Source: Capitulum mitella (taxonomy: Eukaryota > Arthropoda > Thecostraca > Pollicipedomorpha > Pollicipedidae). From it: a stretch of DNA of 64,000 bases. Position 1 is the first letter of the stretch; the number at the start of each line of letters is the position of its first letter. Of the stretch, positions 10,855 through 24,160 are shown piece after piece. The stretch is taken from NCBI GenBank assembly GCA_030062745.1, contig CP099849.1, forward strand, positions 20,010,144 to 20,074,143, in the 5' to 3' direction. A model generated the notes under the pieces. That model ran no database searches and was not told the origin of the DNA. It saw only the letters and a list, made by a program, of their open reading frames with translations. A program made the position numbers and the translations under genes.

Positions 10855-13800
10855 TGTGCAAAAAACATAGGATATTTTACTTTACCTTCTTTCTTCTTCG
10901 TAAATGTATTTCCACCTACAGTCATTGGGTCTCTGCCAGTCATACTGCCTGATGGAAGATATGGAGCAAAACCAGTTGTTAAATCATTAACTCATATACC
11001 TGGCATGAATGTAGGAAGTTACATGAAACCAGCAGAGCAATGTAGCTATCAAAAATGCGCACAATGTCCCGTTTCTTGCACGGAGAATAGCGTATAGCGC
11101 AATGTAGTAATAGCGTAATATAGTAATAGCGTAGGGAGTTTTCGCGTGTGATTTACGATTTTTGTAGGGCTGGCAATGATCGGTGATACTGCAATGATTC
11201 GTAAGGTTTTTCTAGACGATTAAAATTCCCAGATACATGCATGTTATGGATTTGAACCTTGCCTAAGCGCTGAATGACATTGAGCTCCTTACCTGGGTAC
11301 CAAGACAGTTGATCAAGGAAGTATTATTCAAGAGTTATGTGCGAACTACACTTCAAGAATCAAGCAAGCGATCATTCGCAGCTTTGGTTTTTATCGATTT
11401 TATGGTGGCGCTCATTCGCTTCACTTGCTCCGTCAGAAAAAATAGTGAAAAGTGTACTTGTGTGGGAATTCTAACAATCATCTCGAAAAATCTCAGCGCA
11501 AATCACGAGAAAATTCCTGAGGTAACTCCCTCAGAAGAAACTAGGAATTCCGCATAGTTAAATTTAAAGGTGCTTTGTTCTGTTGACATAATGCATATTT
11601 TCTGTTCCCATGTTCCGAGTTCTTGCTTTGGCAGCCAGCCGATTTTGTGTGGCAGTTTCTCATCATAGGCTTGGCTGCTAGAGACCCAATGACTATAAAG
11701 GAAATAAATTCGCGGTAGAGGTTAAGTATCTTGCATTTAGAAACATACACCAGTTACCAGAATTCCACTGATTCAAACTGGGTCACCTGCCATGCATCAT
11801 TGGGTCATCGGGAACTTGCTCAAGACGTCTGTTTCATGTCATAAATGCCCCATTTAGTATTTTGGTTCCGAGCAGCTGTTTAAAAAAGTAATTGAAGGCC
11901 CTAATAAGCCCCCTTTTACCACTCAGCTTAAACCCGAAGTCTTACAAATATTATCTGTTATCCATAGTTTACAATGTGTATTTAAAAAAAAAACAATGAC
12001 ATGTCACGGTCAACATCAACAAAATCAGCCTCAGTAGCTGCTTATAGTCCAACGTGTGCACAAGCAGCTGCTGACCTATTGACCTTTCTTGGCGCTTTTA
12101 CAAAACGAGTTAAAACCGTGTCAAAAGAAAGATCTTAATGCACTATTACCCCCAGAGCTAATGCGAGCTGGGGTCAGTGCCAACGACCCATTAGGAGCCG
12201 TCATGAATCTTGCCATTGACATAGCGGACAGCGCAAATGCCATCGTCCTAGTCATGTCTTCCAGCTGCTGACTGCGCCTTCAAACAGCGGTGTTTAAAGT
12301 GATCTGGATTGGCACAGGAAGCCAGGCGGTGCACGGAAGACATCACGGGGAATCCATGGAACCCAAATAAAACCAAATGAAAGTGGCGGAGCAAATTGAC
12401 AGCCTTTATGGGCTAGGTAAACGGCGAGAAAGCCGTGGCTTCTCGTAAACCGGGGCAGAAGTAATGGCCTCTGATGTGTTGTCCCATAGTGGTGAGTCCG
12501 CAGGCACGAAAGAACCTGGTAACTGCTCTTTTATAAGACGTCTCCTCCTTAACAAGTGTCGTCCAATCTGAGAACGGTGTAAAAGATAGGTGGATGTGAG
12601 CCACTTGCTGAAGTCCCTGTAATCGTTTTACATGTTCAGCAAAAGGAAATATTTTGGACAAAAGAACAACGGTATTCACATCGTGGAACACAGTCCAAGT
12701 CGAACACAGACGTCCTGAAGGAGTACCATTAGGTAATGGTGTTGTTATTATCTGAAAAATTCAAACAAAATCGCGACCAAGTTCCGACGAGGAGTGATTG
12801 TCCAAGATCCACGTCTGTCCAGGGAAATTTTTGGTATATTTTTTTCAATGGCGCAGTGGTAACAGACATTACTACGAGCGCCGTAGTAATGTCGGTCTTT
12901 CGCTTTATATGACAGTTCCAAATGACAGGTATGGCTGGGAATCCAACCATTTTATTTTAATAAATAAGGTGGATCTAATGGTAGGACGGAAGGACATATC
13001 ATTGATACCTTAGATTCGCCGATATGCCGTTATTGCAAGCCAGTGTTATGGTGGAAAGGTGGGTTGGAGCTACGCACTATATCTTGAACGCTAGTGTGTG
13101 ATTTGAGCACGCTGTGAAATAGCTGTGGGTCATCTGCACATTATCAGGCCAGTTTCCGGTTTGCAGTGCCATGAAATAACCGTGGACCTTCTAAAGGGAT
13201 TATGATGTATATTTCTAGGGCGCATGGGCACCCTCAGCAATCTCAGAATTAAACATTGGACATATGGGCAATGCATGAGAAAATGGAGTGGTTGAGCACT
13301 CCCAATATGGTCACAAAACTGTGTTTGTAGGTCATCTGCAAATCATAAAACAATGAAGATCATTTAGTCGAGCCAGCCATGATATTGGAAGGCTGCATCA
13401 AAATGATAATTTGCGTCATGCATGGAGCTGAGTTTTTAACTGGAATATCAAACAACATTTGGCTTTGTGACATCTTTTAGCAGTTTGCTTGCAATAAGCT
13501 GTTCCAATTTTTTCCGAGAAATCAATGCTGCGTGCAGCCGATGTCTGATTCAGAGACTAGAAAATCATGGAAAAGTCGGAATTTGGATTCCGATAATCAA
13601 TGCTAATAGGTATTTTGGATTACATCAAACAGAAAAGGCTACAAATTTCCCGATACCCGTTCTGAAGAGCCAAGTTTCAGTCCTATATAAAGTGTGTTAA
13701 TTAGTGTCCTATTATATCACATGATGTGTAAAATATGATAATTAGCCGCCATCCGAGAGCAACACTCTAAGTGAAGTGAAGGATGAACGTCACGTTTCAC

Positions 13801-15334
13801 TTAAAATTCCACTTTGCCTGAGTTTCGGGTGTCATGACATAAGTTCATCACGTCGGCAGACTATGAGCGAACATTACTGCTAGGCAAACCGCTCCGGATG
13901 TAGAATTGCACGTCTCGGAAGAGGTGCTTACATGGTCCCCGCGGACGTCCAGGTAATTTGTTATGTTTACACCCCAGAGTGCCCCCTCGAGCTCCATCAG
14001 GCCCCGGCGGCAATCGCAATGTTCCTCTCGATGACACCTGACGGACCAACTTCAGCAGAACCGGCACAGGCGGAATGTGCACGTCTGTGTGAATACGCGC
14101 TGGTGGGTAGCCACCTAACGACATCATTGGCGCCAATATGTACCGGAATGGCTTTTTTGCGTGAGAAAGTCGTAATCTGTTTTCATTACGCACGCAACTA
14201 GATTCTAGCAAGTTCCTTTTGTTCGTCAAGGAATGAATTTTGGGCCAATATCATCCATTCCACGGCACTCTTGGAAGGTCGCCGTGTATTATTTTACTGC
14301 TACGCGGAAGCGCGTCTGGTCTTGGAGGTAATTAGGCATAAACCGGAACCTCAGCACCATCAGTGCCCATGTCGTCCAAGAGTTCCGTCACTAGCCAGGC
14401 CGGTGCTCGCTGGAACACAAGGTCCAGAATCAGCCGCCTGAGACTGGTCGTCGGGTAAAGCACAGGTCGAGAAAGATTGACAAATGTAATCGCAGGGCGG
14501 GGATGCAAATGGCGGTTTGAACGTCGCTTTATGTAACTATCAAATTGTTGTTATGTTCAGTCTACAGACGTATTCAGCTACTCACTTTTCCGGCGTGTAA
14601 TCCAAAAGCGCTACCCGGCGGCGGCGAAGTATCAAATTTAAGTGAAGGGTGAGAGATGAGAGGGCGGGGAGGGGCGCAGACCATTTTTCAATAATTTCTT
14701 GATAGTCATCTTTACAAGGTTAGTGTTAAATTTTGGTTTTCAAGGGGGAGCAAGCGTAGCGTCCCTGCTTTCCGTTGGTTCCGTCGCCCGTGGTGCTACC
14801 CATTTAATAGCAGCGACATGACAGATCTTGTTCAAAAAATTCACGAGAAAAGTGAATACCATGGTATACGACAATCCTACTAAATCAGGCCATCTGTCGG
14901 CTAAAACTATGACTAAGCCGGTCTCAGAGGCAGTTTAGGAAGTTCGGCTCGGGAGACACGAGACAACCGCGCATTTCGCTGACCACAGCATAATACACAT
15001 GTCTGATGTACGTATAGATTTTAACTCATTTTGTCACATTCTTTCTCTCGAAAAATACTCGACCCGGTTTTGCATTATATTGGACGTACGTTGTAATATA
15101 ATTTCGAAAATGCTTATGCAGATGCCCCTCTCTTTAATCCATGCTCACCTGTATTACTTTTCTTGTAGACGATCGTGATATGCTCTTCTTCATGAAGGCG
15201 TAAACGTAGCCGAAGACGTATATTTGGAATATTCACAATGTCCCTGTTGTCATTATGGCCCATCATCATAAAGATAAAACGGATGGTAGGAGTCAGCGAC
15301 GTCAAGCACACAACACGCAGTCCCTTATGTACGA
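10853..15334. other. Intergenic, no gene recognised
   Basis: AT-rich with scattered short frames. At 13860-14230 one frame on the minus strand reads VHIGANDVV, which recalls an SGNH-hydrolase motif of some LINE ORF1 proteins, but nothing around it supports the match. Confidence 0.5.
12865..12893. other. Perfect 12-bp stem hairpin
   Basis: Arms gacattactacg and cgtagtaatgtc around the 5-base loop agcgc. It is isolated in intergenic DNA, with no run of Ts or nearby gene to suggest termination. Confidence 0.75.
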
Positions 15335-15905
15335 TGATGATGATACGCCCGTCATGTATCGGACGGCTCACGCAGCATGTGGCGTTTCAGAGCGCGCCAG
15401 AATGGAGCGGCAGGTAAACGCGTCAGGTCACCCGGCAGCGCGTTGTACAGCGCGGGCCCGCGGGACGTGAAACGCTCGAGGAATGTATGTCACCATCTTG
15501 TTTGGTGTGTCGCTGGTGCACCTCATCGAAAGTGCGGATGCCGCTAGCCAGGACCATAGGTTCACCGGAACGCAGCACTTGTGGGGGAGGGTAGCAGTCT
15601 GGTGCCTCAGCAGATCTCCAGCCGATAGCCAGCCGAGTTTCTGAAGCAGGTCCGACACGTGGTCGATTTTTGCGCGTCCGAAAATTACTTTGGCCTCGTG
15701 GTTGACAATTGTCTGGATCCTAGACAAGCTGTGTTGTGTACCATTGCCGTAAACGGACCATTGCAGTACCGGACCTGCGACAGAATCAAAGCATCGACTG
15801 ACGTAATGGTAACGCTGGGTAGCTGGCAGTGGCTGCGAACATGGAAAAGCAAGCCAACGCGGCCGAGCCCGGGTATAAAAACAAACGGTTTCTTTTAGCT
15901 GCATG
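15335..15905 (-). pseudogene. Decayed non-LTR retrotransposon (LINE) reverse transcriptase C-terminus
   Basis: On the minus strand, pieces in different frames give the typical C-terminal LINE pattern: ALILSQVRYCN, VYGNGTQHSLSRIQTIVNHE, AKVIFGRAKIDHVSDLLQKL, GWLSAGDLLRHQTATL, KVLRSGEPMVLAS, and finally PALYNALPGDLTRLP with PFWRALKRHMLRE. At least two or three frameshifts separate them, so it is a relic. The catalytic part of the RT is absent. The clade (CR1/Jockey-like) is not certain. Confidence 0.75.
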
Positions 15906-18152
15906 TGATGTATATCGTTCTTTTCTGCGAACTAGCAATGGCGCAGAATATCAGTTCCGTGTGGAAGCTCCGGAGATATGTGACTATGTTGACCAAGCTG
16001 AGTTTCTCATGCAACAATCACGCTAGTGCCTGATTCACCTGAAGTGATCTAATCACTTTCAGGTTTCCAGAACAGGGAGTCGATTCCGATTCAGGTTCAA
16101 TACATTTTTTTTTAGGTTAATCGATTTAATGCGGGCCCAAAGCCATAAGTAAATTTGTTCAGTTTTGATGCAGTCCAGAACCATATGGGTGCCATTACAT
16201 ACATTTTTCTTGGATACCTGAATACAAACAACAAAAATGCAAAAAATGTAGAGATGTAAAAAAATGTGATCTGTTTAATTTGGCATTGTGCTTTCAAACT
16301 TCTCGGTGAGCTGATTCATGGCCGATCCTTCAGACAGGTTTGTTCAGTTCCGATTCTGATTCACTGCAGGTTTTAAATGAATTATTTCAGATTGCGATTT
16401 ACACGTGCTAAATTCCTGAGTCGGTTCAGTGTTTATCCGATTCCATTCACAATCAGGCATAAGCCTGGCAACAAAATTCGGCAAATGATTAATACTTGTA
16501 TCGCTCCAAAACCTTCGGTCTCATCGTGAATATTTCCGATTAAATGAATTACCATTTGCATAAAAACCCTTCCCCATGAGCTGTCAGTCAGCGGGTAGTT
16601 CCATTTTTTGCCTGCAGTGGGTGTTTTCCGTGACAATGTAAACGCGCACCCTGCGATGCGTCATCGCACCACTAAAAGCCCGCCGCTCGCTGCCAGCCTG
16701 CTACGAGCGGCGCCGGCCAGCGCGCCTGAGTTCGCCACCCCGCAGATCGAACCGCGCAACAATATGCGACACAATGCCCCATAAGCAGCATTGATGGCCG
16801 CCGCTGCAGGAAATATTTCCGCGCCGACTGACGTTTACGACGAGGTTCGTCATTGTCTCCGTCCTTCACTGGTGTGATGCAAATGCGACACATTCTTCGG
16901 CGGCGGCGGGCAGCAACAGTGCCATGATTCGTCGACCGCTGCCTGAATCATTCCGCCAGGCTATCATGACTGGCGACAGCCGGCAGGGAATCGCACGAGA
17001 GAGGACAGTGGCACCGGCGTGTTCTCAACCTCACGAACCACATCGGCCGCTCGCAGCAGAGGAGAGACCCGTGGGATGCACCAGCTATGTCCGCCGTCCG
17101 CCACCGGGGGGGGGGGGGGGCAGATTCGGATCACCGGGGCCCCGTGGAGAGCGAAGGGCGTCGTCCCCAGGTCGGCGGCAGTGAATGCTACACGGACGCT
17201 GTCGGCTGTCCGGTCATGTTGCACTAACGGCCGGCATCATGGTAATGGGAGCCGGCGCGGGCGCCGTCGCACCCGTCCCCCTTCGGAGTGTCCCGTCCGC
17301 AGATCGCGCTCGCAATGGCCGCTCACGGCTCGCAGTCGGAGCGCGGGGAGATTTACGAGACACTCGGTAAATGAGAAGGCCCCCGGCGTCCCGGAGAGGG
17401 CAGCCGATACGTAATCCAGTGGCCATCAAGGCCCCGTTTTATGTGTCGGGATGTTATTTTATGTTTTCAAACGTTCTCGGGCCGGCGCTCGGCCGGTTTA
17501 CTGCTGTCGCCGGTGCCCGGGAGCCGAGACACCTGTCGTGAGCCGCATTCCGGCGACCGGCTGGAGCGGCCGCGCCCGCTGTCGGCCAGCAGGCCCCGCA
17601 CTCTGCTCCCGCTCCGCACCGAGTCGGCCCGGAGGAGGTCAGCAACCGCCGGCCTACGACGAAACATCCGCGGAATTGCCCTTACTCCCGCTCATGGGAG
17701 CAGACAAAACTGGAGCGGTAATCCGCGCGGCTCTTTGTACAGTGTCCTCCGACGACAGGGATAACCAGTCGAAATCCCGATATGGACGAGTACATTATCT
17801 CAAGACAGAGTCATCCGATACTAAACGATCACGTTTGTGGAATGATTTATGGAATGTTCGGGCCAAATTCTTCACAAAATAACGAATCCCTTGAAATGCC
17901 CATGGCATGCATGGCAGTCATTAAGCAAAAGGAACAGCAAAATATAACATTCTTGCAGTTAATATCCAGTACACATAATCTATGACATCTTCCAGGCACT
18001 AACATTTCCATTTCCGAAAGTTGAGCCCCCGACAAAATTGCACGACAAAGCATCGGCATCATTTGCACATCTCGTCCGATATGTGATCTCGCATGACCTG
18101 TGGGAGGTCGGGTCCACGGGCCGAGCGGCGGCCCCCGTCCCCTCTCCGGCCT
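15906..18152. other. Intergenic, CpG-rich in 16.6-17.8 kb
   Basis: AT-rich to 16.6 kb with repeated gattcaggttc-like phrases, then CpG-rich to about 17.75 kb, including a run of 13 Gs at about 17107-17120. The CpG-rich part could be a promoter; no exon could be anchored. The final part is 3' flank of APRT. Confidence 0.4.
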
Positions 18153-21100
18153 CTAGTACTGGACGATGGCCTGGACGGGAGCGGACACCTTCTCCCGGCC
18201 GGCGAGCTCCCGCAGCTCTATCACCACCAGACAGCTGACGACGCCAGCTCCCAGCTCGGAGACCAGCTGGCAGGCCGCCGACATGGTGCCTGCGGCAGGT
18301 CAGGTTGGATCAGGTCAGAGGGTCAGGTCAGCACGGGTCAGGTCACAGCAGGTCAAACCAGAGCAGGTCAAGCCAGAGGTCCGGTCAGAGCTAGGCCACG
18401 CCAGAGCGAGTCAGGTCAGTGCCGGGGTGGAGAAGTGCAGTGTCACGTCACAGAGGGACAGTTCATTGCCAGATCAGGACACCGCGGGTCGGGTCAGTAC
18501 CAGTTCAGGTCAGAGAGAGTCAGGCCAGTAACGACCAGGATATGAAGGGTTAGTTTAGTGCCAGTTCAGGTCACAATGAGTCAGGTCGGTACCAGTTCAG
18601 GTCAGAGCAGACCAGGTCAGTAAGGTGACGAAGGGCTAAGCCAGTGCCAGTTCAGGTCACAATGGGTAAGGTCAACGTCATATCAGGTCCGAAAGTCAGA
18701 ACGGGTGAAGCTGGAACGGATAAGATTGCCGCCAGGCAGCAAAACTAACATGACCATGAGCAAAACACATACGCATGAACATCACCAGCAGCGAGCCATT
18801 CAGCGGGTCATCGCCGTCGTCGACCGGGGCGACGTTTGATCCACCTCACCGAAATCACAACACGCAGATCACGACATGGCAAGCCGGTCAGAGCAACACA
18901 ACACCCGGGTCAGCGTCATTACGACACGGGCCAGTCTGACATAAGACGCCGGTCAACGACCACAGACGCCAGTCAGGACAACAGAGGATGGAGGTCGACA
19001 CGGCAGCCGACCTGGTTCACCGCGTCAGTCGACTCAGGCCCGACCAGCCGAACCAGGCAGCTCAGAGAGATGTTAGTCGCTGTTTAGATCGACAGCCAAC
19101 ACTCCTGTTGACGCCCCGTCAAATCGGTTCGTTCAAATCAAATCAAATCGGTCCCTGCGTCCACTGAGCGGCCTCCAGGAATCGTAGCAGCATTGCCACA
19201 ACAATGCGGAACCCGAGCGACGAGGCTAATGCTGATATATTGAACGCATAAATAACATATGTCAAACTGGCAGTTGAAGGATTTTACTGCGCTCACATCC
19301 GAGTATCCGAGCAAGAAATATATGGTGGCAAACTCTGGTCTTTCAAGTCTAATGGTGCAGGTATGAGGAGCTGGGTCTTAATGCACTTGTCGGATCTGAA
19401 CTACACCAGTCAGAATGCATGATTTAGTGGTAAGCTGAGCGATCAATTGCAAGAATATCCGAGTGGCCACGGGTAGGCAAGGCTACAAGCATGCTGCCTT
19501 AAAGGCACGACTCGTCTGCCGCAATTTAAAGACTTTACCATGCTTACCACCTTCACTATATTAACAAAATAGTATTGCACCACGCTAAGTAGAAGTAAAA
19601 TATAGTATACGCCATTACTACTAAACGCAGATATCGATAGTACCTAAATCAAAATGTAACGTGATCCCAACAACTTAAACAGGGCTATACACATCACGTA
19701 GCAGGCATTCATTTCGCACCCTACAGCCGCTATCAGCACCTGCCCGGAGACAGAACGCGCCAGCCTGTCACAGGGCGGCCGTGTGGTTAAGTGCACGGCA
19801 CGATACACACACCCACCTCGTTTACAGTTCAGTGCCTGGGGCAAATCACAACACGTTTCCCAACACATGGGTAGATGGTTCAGCATTCATGCAAAAGGCT
19901 AGGCTCAGGAGGACTCCATCCGCCCTCCCATCCTCTGTAACCCCGATCTTTCTCAAAACCCCTTTCCAACACAATTAAGTGCCAGTCAAACCTGTTTCCT
20001 TCATCCCATAGCTCCGAAATGATCAGAATTGGTCGAAAGAACTCAGTCCAAAACCAAACCAATCAAATCAAGACGAACTCGGGTCAGGGCAACGTGCCTC
20101 AACAAATTCAGAAAAACACGAACGATCGCTACACATATAGCCGCCGTTTCATGCAGACCTGCGCAAGAGACGACATGCGACTACCGAACACCGCTAGCGG
20201 GCACCGTTAGACTGCAGAGCGCCAATAGCCTTGCCCAGACACGAAGCGCAGCAGCAGGCCGAACCGAGGGAACCCCGTGAGAAGGAAAGAGCAGACTCCA
20301 TCACGACAGGAACCGGGCGGCGAACCCACCGCCAGTAGCCAGCAGGTCGTCCACGATCAACACGTTCTGCCCCTCGGCGATGCTGCCCTCCTGGATTTCG
20401 AATGTGTCCTGAAGGAAGGCGATCGCAGCTGGTCAGAAGCCGTGAAACAATGGCGACGTCAAACCCAACAGATACGGCTGAATACGTGCAAATAAATCGT
20501 CCGTCAAAAACATCGTTTGGAACAGAAAAATAACACATAAAAAATGTTCTGCGGGTAGCAGCCAGCAATAGAAATGCAAACTGAGGTATCGTTTACATGC
20601 AGACCAGAGAACGCTAACCTGATTTTACGTGGCCGCGCCCGAGTCTGTGTTGTCGGCCCTTCCGATGGCAGGAAAACGTTGCCTTGAAGACACCGCGTGG
20701 CCAGATGGCGTTCTCACCATATCATGCATCTGCCTCACGGGACCTAGGATCACTAGCTGTACTTCAGAATTTCACATGGAGAACAACCCCCCCATTCTGT
20801 TGTCAGTATTTTTTGTCTGCCCAAGCTCATGGCCAAAAGATCCTCACCTTTTCCTGATCCTGAACTTATAGGTGACGCTTGTATCACCACATACACCGTA
20901 GTTGACCATCTACCCCACTCGAGTTGGTAAACGTCTAAGGATCATCGCATTCCTCCCTAGCGAACGAGGCGCAGTGCAACACCCACCTCTCCATACTCCA
21001 GCTTGTAGCAAACGCTGCGGACGGCACCGGGCAGTTTCCCGCGCTTTCGGATCGGAACAAAGGGCACGCCGAGCTCCAACGCCAGCAGCGGGCCGAACAG

Positions 21101-21998
21101 GAAGCCGCGCGCGTCCAGCGCCACGACGACGTCAACAGCCGGATCCAACTGGCGGGCACGCGCCACCAGGACATCCTTCAGCGCCGCCAAAGCCTCTGGC
21201 TGCAGCAACACGCTGAACACGTCCCTGAGGGCGAACCGAACGAATCAAGCGTTTGACAGGTACATGTTCGCGGTGTAACTGATCTACAAGGAGCTGGGAT
21301 AGATGCGCGTTTTTCAACGTGCAATTTACACGCGTATGCGCTGGAGTGGCAGCTGCAAAACGTGATGAATATCAAAGCCGCTGCCAGAGCTCGATCGTCT
21401 CAAAAACAACGTAGCAAAATTTCGATGCAGTCAACGACGACACAAAAATGAATCCGAAAAAATCATCCAACATAAGGTTTCTTGGTCACATTTAAAGTTC
21501 AATAAACTCTGCATTGCAGAATGACGCAGTATAATTTTGGCGTTACGTCCAACATCGGAAGCATTCAGAGTGGTCTTTGAACACAGTGAGGCAGACTTTC
21601 GAACATCATGATGTCCACAAAATGGCGGCAGCAATATGCAGTGATCGTCTTACAAATTTCAAGACTAAAATGCATTAGGATAGGATATGATTCCAGGTTA
21701 TCTAAAGGCCGTCAGTCGTTACTGTCTTGCAGCGCTACCGTTATATACATGTACGTACGCTATAGTTAAGGTACACAGTCATGTCGTAGCGTGTTTGGGA
21801 CTCATCTATTGCCAACGATCAGACGTTCCTAGATATCCCAACTAGCATGACAACAGGCTTATGACTTACGGCTTGAATTGCTTATTCCCAGCCACCAGCG
21901 TACATGAAAGCGACTCACCTGAATAACACACCTTTCCGCGGGAAGTCAGGATATGACTTTATTGCCTTTTCAATCGTTGCGATTTTGCCCTCCGACAT
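18153..21998 (-). CDS. APRT: Adenine phosphoribosyltransferase, 4 exons
   Basis: Purine salvage enzyme, cytosolic, condensing adenine with PRPP to give AMP and pyrophosphate. Exons in transcription order: 21998-21919, 21224-20987, 20408-20330, 18289-18153, all with GT-AG borders and compatible phases. They total 534 nt, 177 aa (human APRT is 180). Motifs: N-terminal [24 protein letters not shown] 62-72, IRKRGKLPG 85-93, the Glu103-Tyr104 pair aligned with the catalytic-loop Glu-Tyr of human APRT, and the PRPP-binding loop [13 protein letters not shown] 122-134. The last exon starts at the split Gly133 (GTMSAAC) and ends VQY-stop, like the human C-terminus. The start ATG is the only one that fits the family length. 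Intron 3 (2.04 kb) is filled at its 3' end by an AGGTCA-type array. The gene diverges from GART across about 5.7 kb. Confidence 0.95.
18290..18720 (+). repeat. Degenerate CAGGTCA minisatellite in APRT intron 3
   Basis: About 430 bp built from loosely spaced copies of caggtca / gtcaggtca with variable short linkers. Read on the minus strand (TGACCTG) it runs straight into the acceptor of APRT exon 4 (tgacctgccgcag). A more diverged gccggtca continuation reaches about 19075. The hexamer AGGTCA is the consensus nuclear-receptor half-site; whether it is bound is unknown. Confidence 0.85.
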
Positions 21999-24160
21999 AA
22001 TCGTTGTTTGGAATGTACTGCGAACAGGTTGAACAATATTACCAGAAGATCTGGCCGTAAAACATGATGCTGCCGGCTAACAGAAACGTATGAAAATATC
22101 ACCGTCTGTTACGCACGGTGCTGGAGTCCTGAAAACGGGCAAAGAAGTACGAAAATTCCTCCCGGGCCAAAACGAACCAAAAGGCCCTTCCATTAAAAGG
22201 AAACAACATTTGCATGTCCTGGTAACACCTGCCCATGAATTTTGGTATCCAGCCATAATATAAAAATGGCGCTTCTGCCTCTTTTATTGGATGTGTGCAC
22301 AGGGATGCACTAAGTCATCCAACAATGGTCTTATTAACCCCCGCCGAAATTCGCTATTTCGCCACCTTCGACAGTATGGGGGGGAGTGTGCGAACCCAAA
22401 GCCATTTCCAAATCTAAAGTGCTAGAGCGACGAAACAGAGACGAGTGTGCAGCGTGGTCTTATGGCTACGCAATGACACTCCCTTTAGCCATTTCAGGTC
22501 GCACAGTGGCCTTACACGCTGCCTCAAATGCGGTGACTTCGGTGGATTCTGGTTTTCGTTGGATCCTATGGAGTTTTCAGTTTGAACTTTCGTTTAATCT
22601 ACAGGGCGCTTTTAAGGGTCCCAAAGGGACTTTGAACAATGAAGCACTCAAACTAATATGTACATGCAGATCAGTATTTCCGATTACATCGCAACCCCCC
22701 TGAGGTCGATCAAAGGTCGAAAAACGTCAGCAGCCAACTCATGATATTATGAGATGACAATGATCACACGGCATTCAGAACAGCTATCATTTCATCAGAC
22801 CCATCACTGATACAATGGGTGATATTCATGTATAAGATACAGCAAGACTGAACATCGTAGACGCTTAAAATGTATGTTATCCAATGAAGAACGTCGCCGT
22901 AACGCAATTTCTTGGCGATGTGCCCTAAACCCTCAAGAAAAGTCATAGGTCAATGATCTGCAAAGGTAATGACCTCAAATTTTCAGTTAATGTGTAAAAA
23001 GATGCACCACCCAGGTACGCGAATGATCAGAGCGATCAAAGACGGCGTTCTGGGGCAACTTGCAAAAACATCAGGTGGGGGCGCACCCCACATGTACCGC
23101 TGGGGGTTAGTAAAATCTACTCGTCTGGTGGATCCTTCAGCATGAATTGTATAAATGACACTTGTTTTTGTACGAATACTTGTACGAACACTGTGATGTT
23201 ATTCACGGTAGTCATGGTCACGTGACATTCAAAATGGCCGGTCCCATGGCTTTGTAAAATGAATGCTGAATCTTGCTGAAACGCTCCACAGCGACTAGAT
23301 ATTCCCAAACAGAGATACTGCTGAAAACAGGGAGTTCTGGGCAGAGATGCATGTGCAATTGTGCAATATGGGGAAAATGTACGGAACTGAAAGTTTGGGA
23401 TGGGGTAGAAGTAGGGAGCAAGAATGAAACAGAGTTGGGAAATAGAGCCTTGTTCCACAGCTTGTAATTACTTTGCAGTATGCACATTTTTTTTTATTTT
23501 CTGCATATACCATGTTAATTCCCTGCAGGCATAGAAGATGATTCGCCATAAGTGTGGTAATCGGTTTGACATATGCCAAATGATCAGTTTGCTGTAGTTA
23601 TAGTTCTTGGTTATCATAGTTGCAGTAACTGGTTTTGGCTACCTGCATAACTGCATACATAACTGCATTGGCATAATTGCAGTAACTGGTTAATTACCAG
23701 GCTGTAAGCCTGGTAATTGGCTTTCTGTGGCCACTGAAATTAGTTTGCCATATAGTACTTGATTTCCCATAGGCATGGCAATCAGTTTCCATTAGGTGTA
23801 ATAATCTGTTTGCTGCCGGCATAGTAATGCTTTTTGAAAGGGTACGGTTCAGTTAAATTAAACTAAGTAAGGGTAGCTTAGGCTTGACTACTTACTGCTG
23901 GCAATAAAAGCTGCATTTTTGTTTCCTATATCTGATGTATTTTTGAGCTTCTACTAGTGCAATGTTTTATTCCTGTTTCAGTTACCTTGGATCACATGTG
24001 TTTTATTGATTACTTTACTGTTTTCAGTATGTGAAATTTGAGGAATTAATTTGTTTTCTGACATGATCACACAATTGCATTTTATTTGTTCACAGTATAG
24101 TTATGTAGTTTTACTCCAGTTCATTTTGCAATATTTCTGGTCACCACATTTCTGCATAAC
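21999..24160. other. Spacer upstream of APRT, no gene recognised
   Basis: The APRT promoter must lie here (minus strand), but no TATA box or other clear element is seen. The rest is AT-rich with the degenerate array at 23.56-23.83 kb. Confidence 0.5.
23560..23830 (+). repeat. Degenerate AT-rich array with a perfect hairpin
   Basis: Loosely repeated 20-30 bp phrases such as ctgcataactgcatacataa, ttgcagtaactggtt and ggcatggcaatcagtttcc. Inside it, 23692-23718 is a perfect 12-bp stem (aattaccaggct / agcctggtaatt) with a 3-base loop. Confidence 0.65.

Noticed and set aside
12845-12960. A-box-like tggcgcagtggt near ggttggattcc
   Set aside because: The B-box-like sequence is on the opposite strand, so it cannot form a tRNA or tRNA-derived SINE promoter.
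13861-14229. Possible SGNH-hydrolase (LINE ORF1 esterase) motif VHIGANDVV on the minus strand
   Set aside because: Only one short motif fits; the residues before and after do not follow the family, and the longest open frame is a different one.
19770-19850. tRNA-like stretch (gtgtggttaagtgcacggca)
   Set aside because: It resembles an A box, but no B box (GGTTCRANYCC) or cloverleaf pairing could be found at the right distance.
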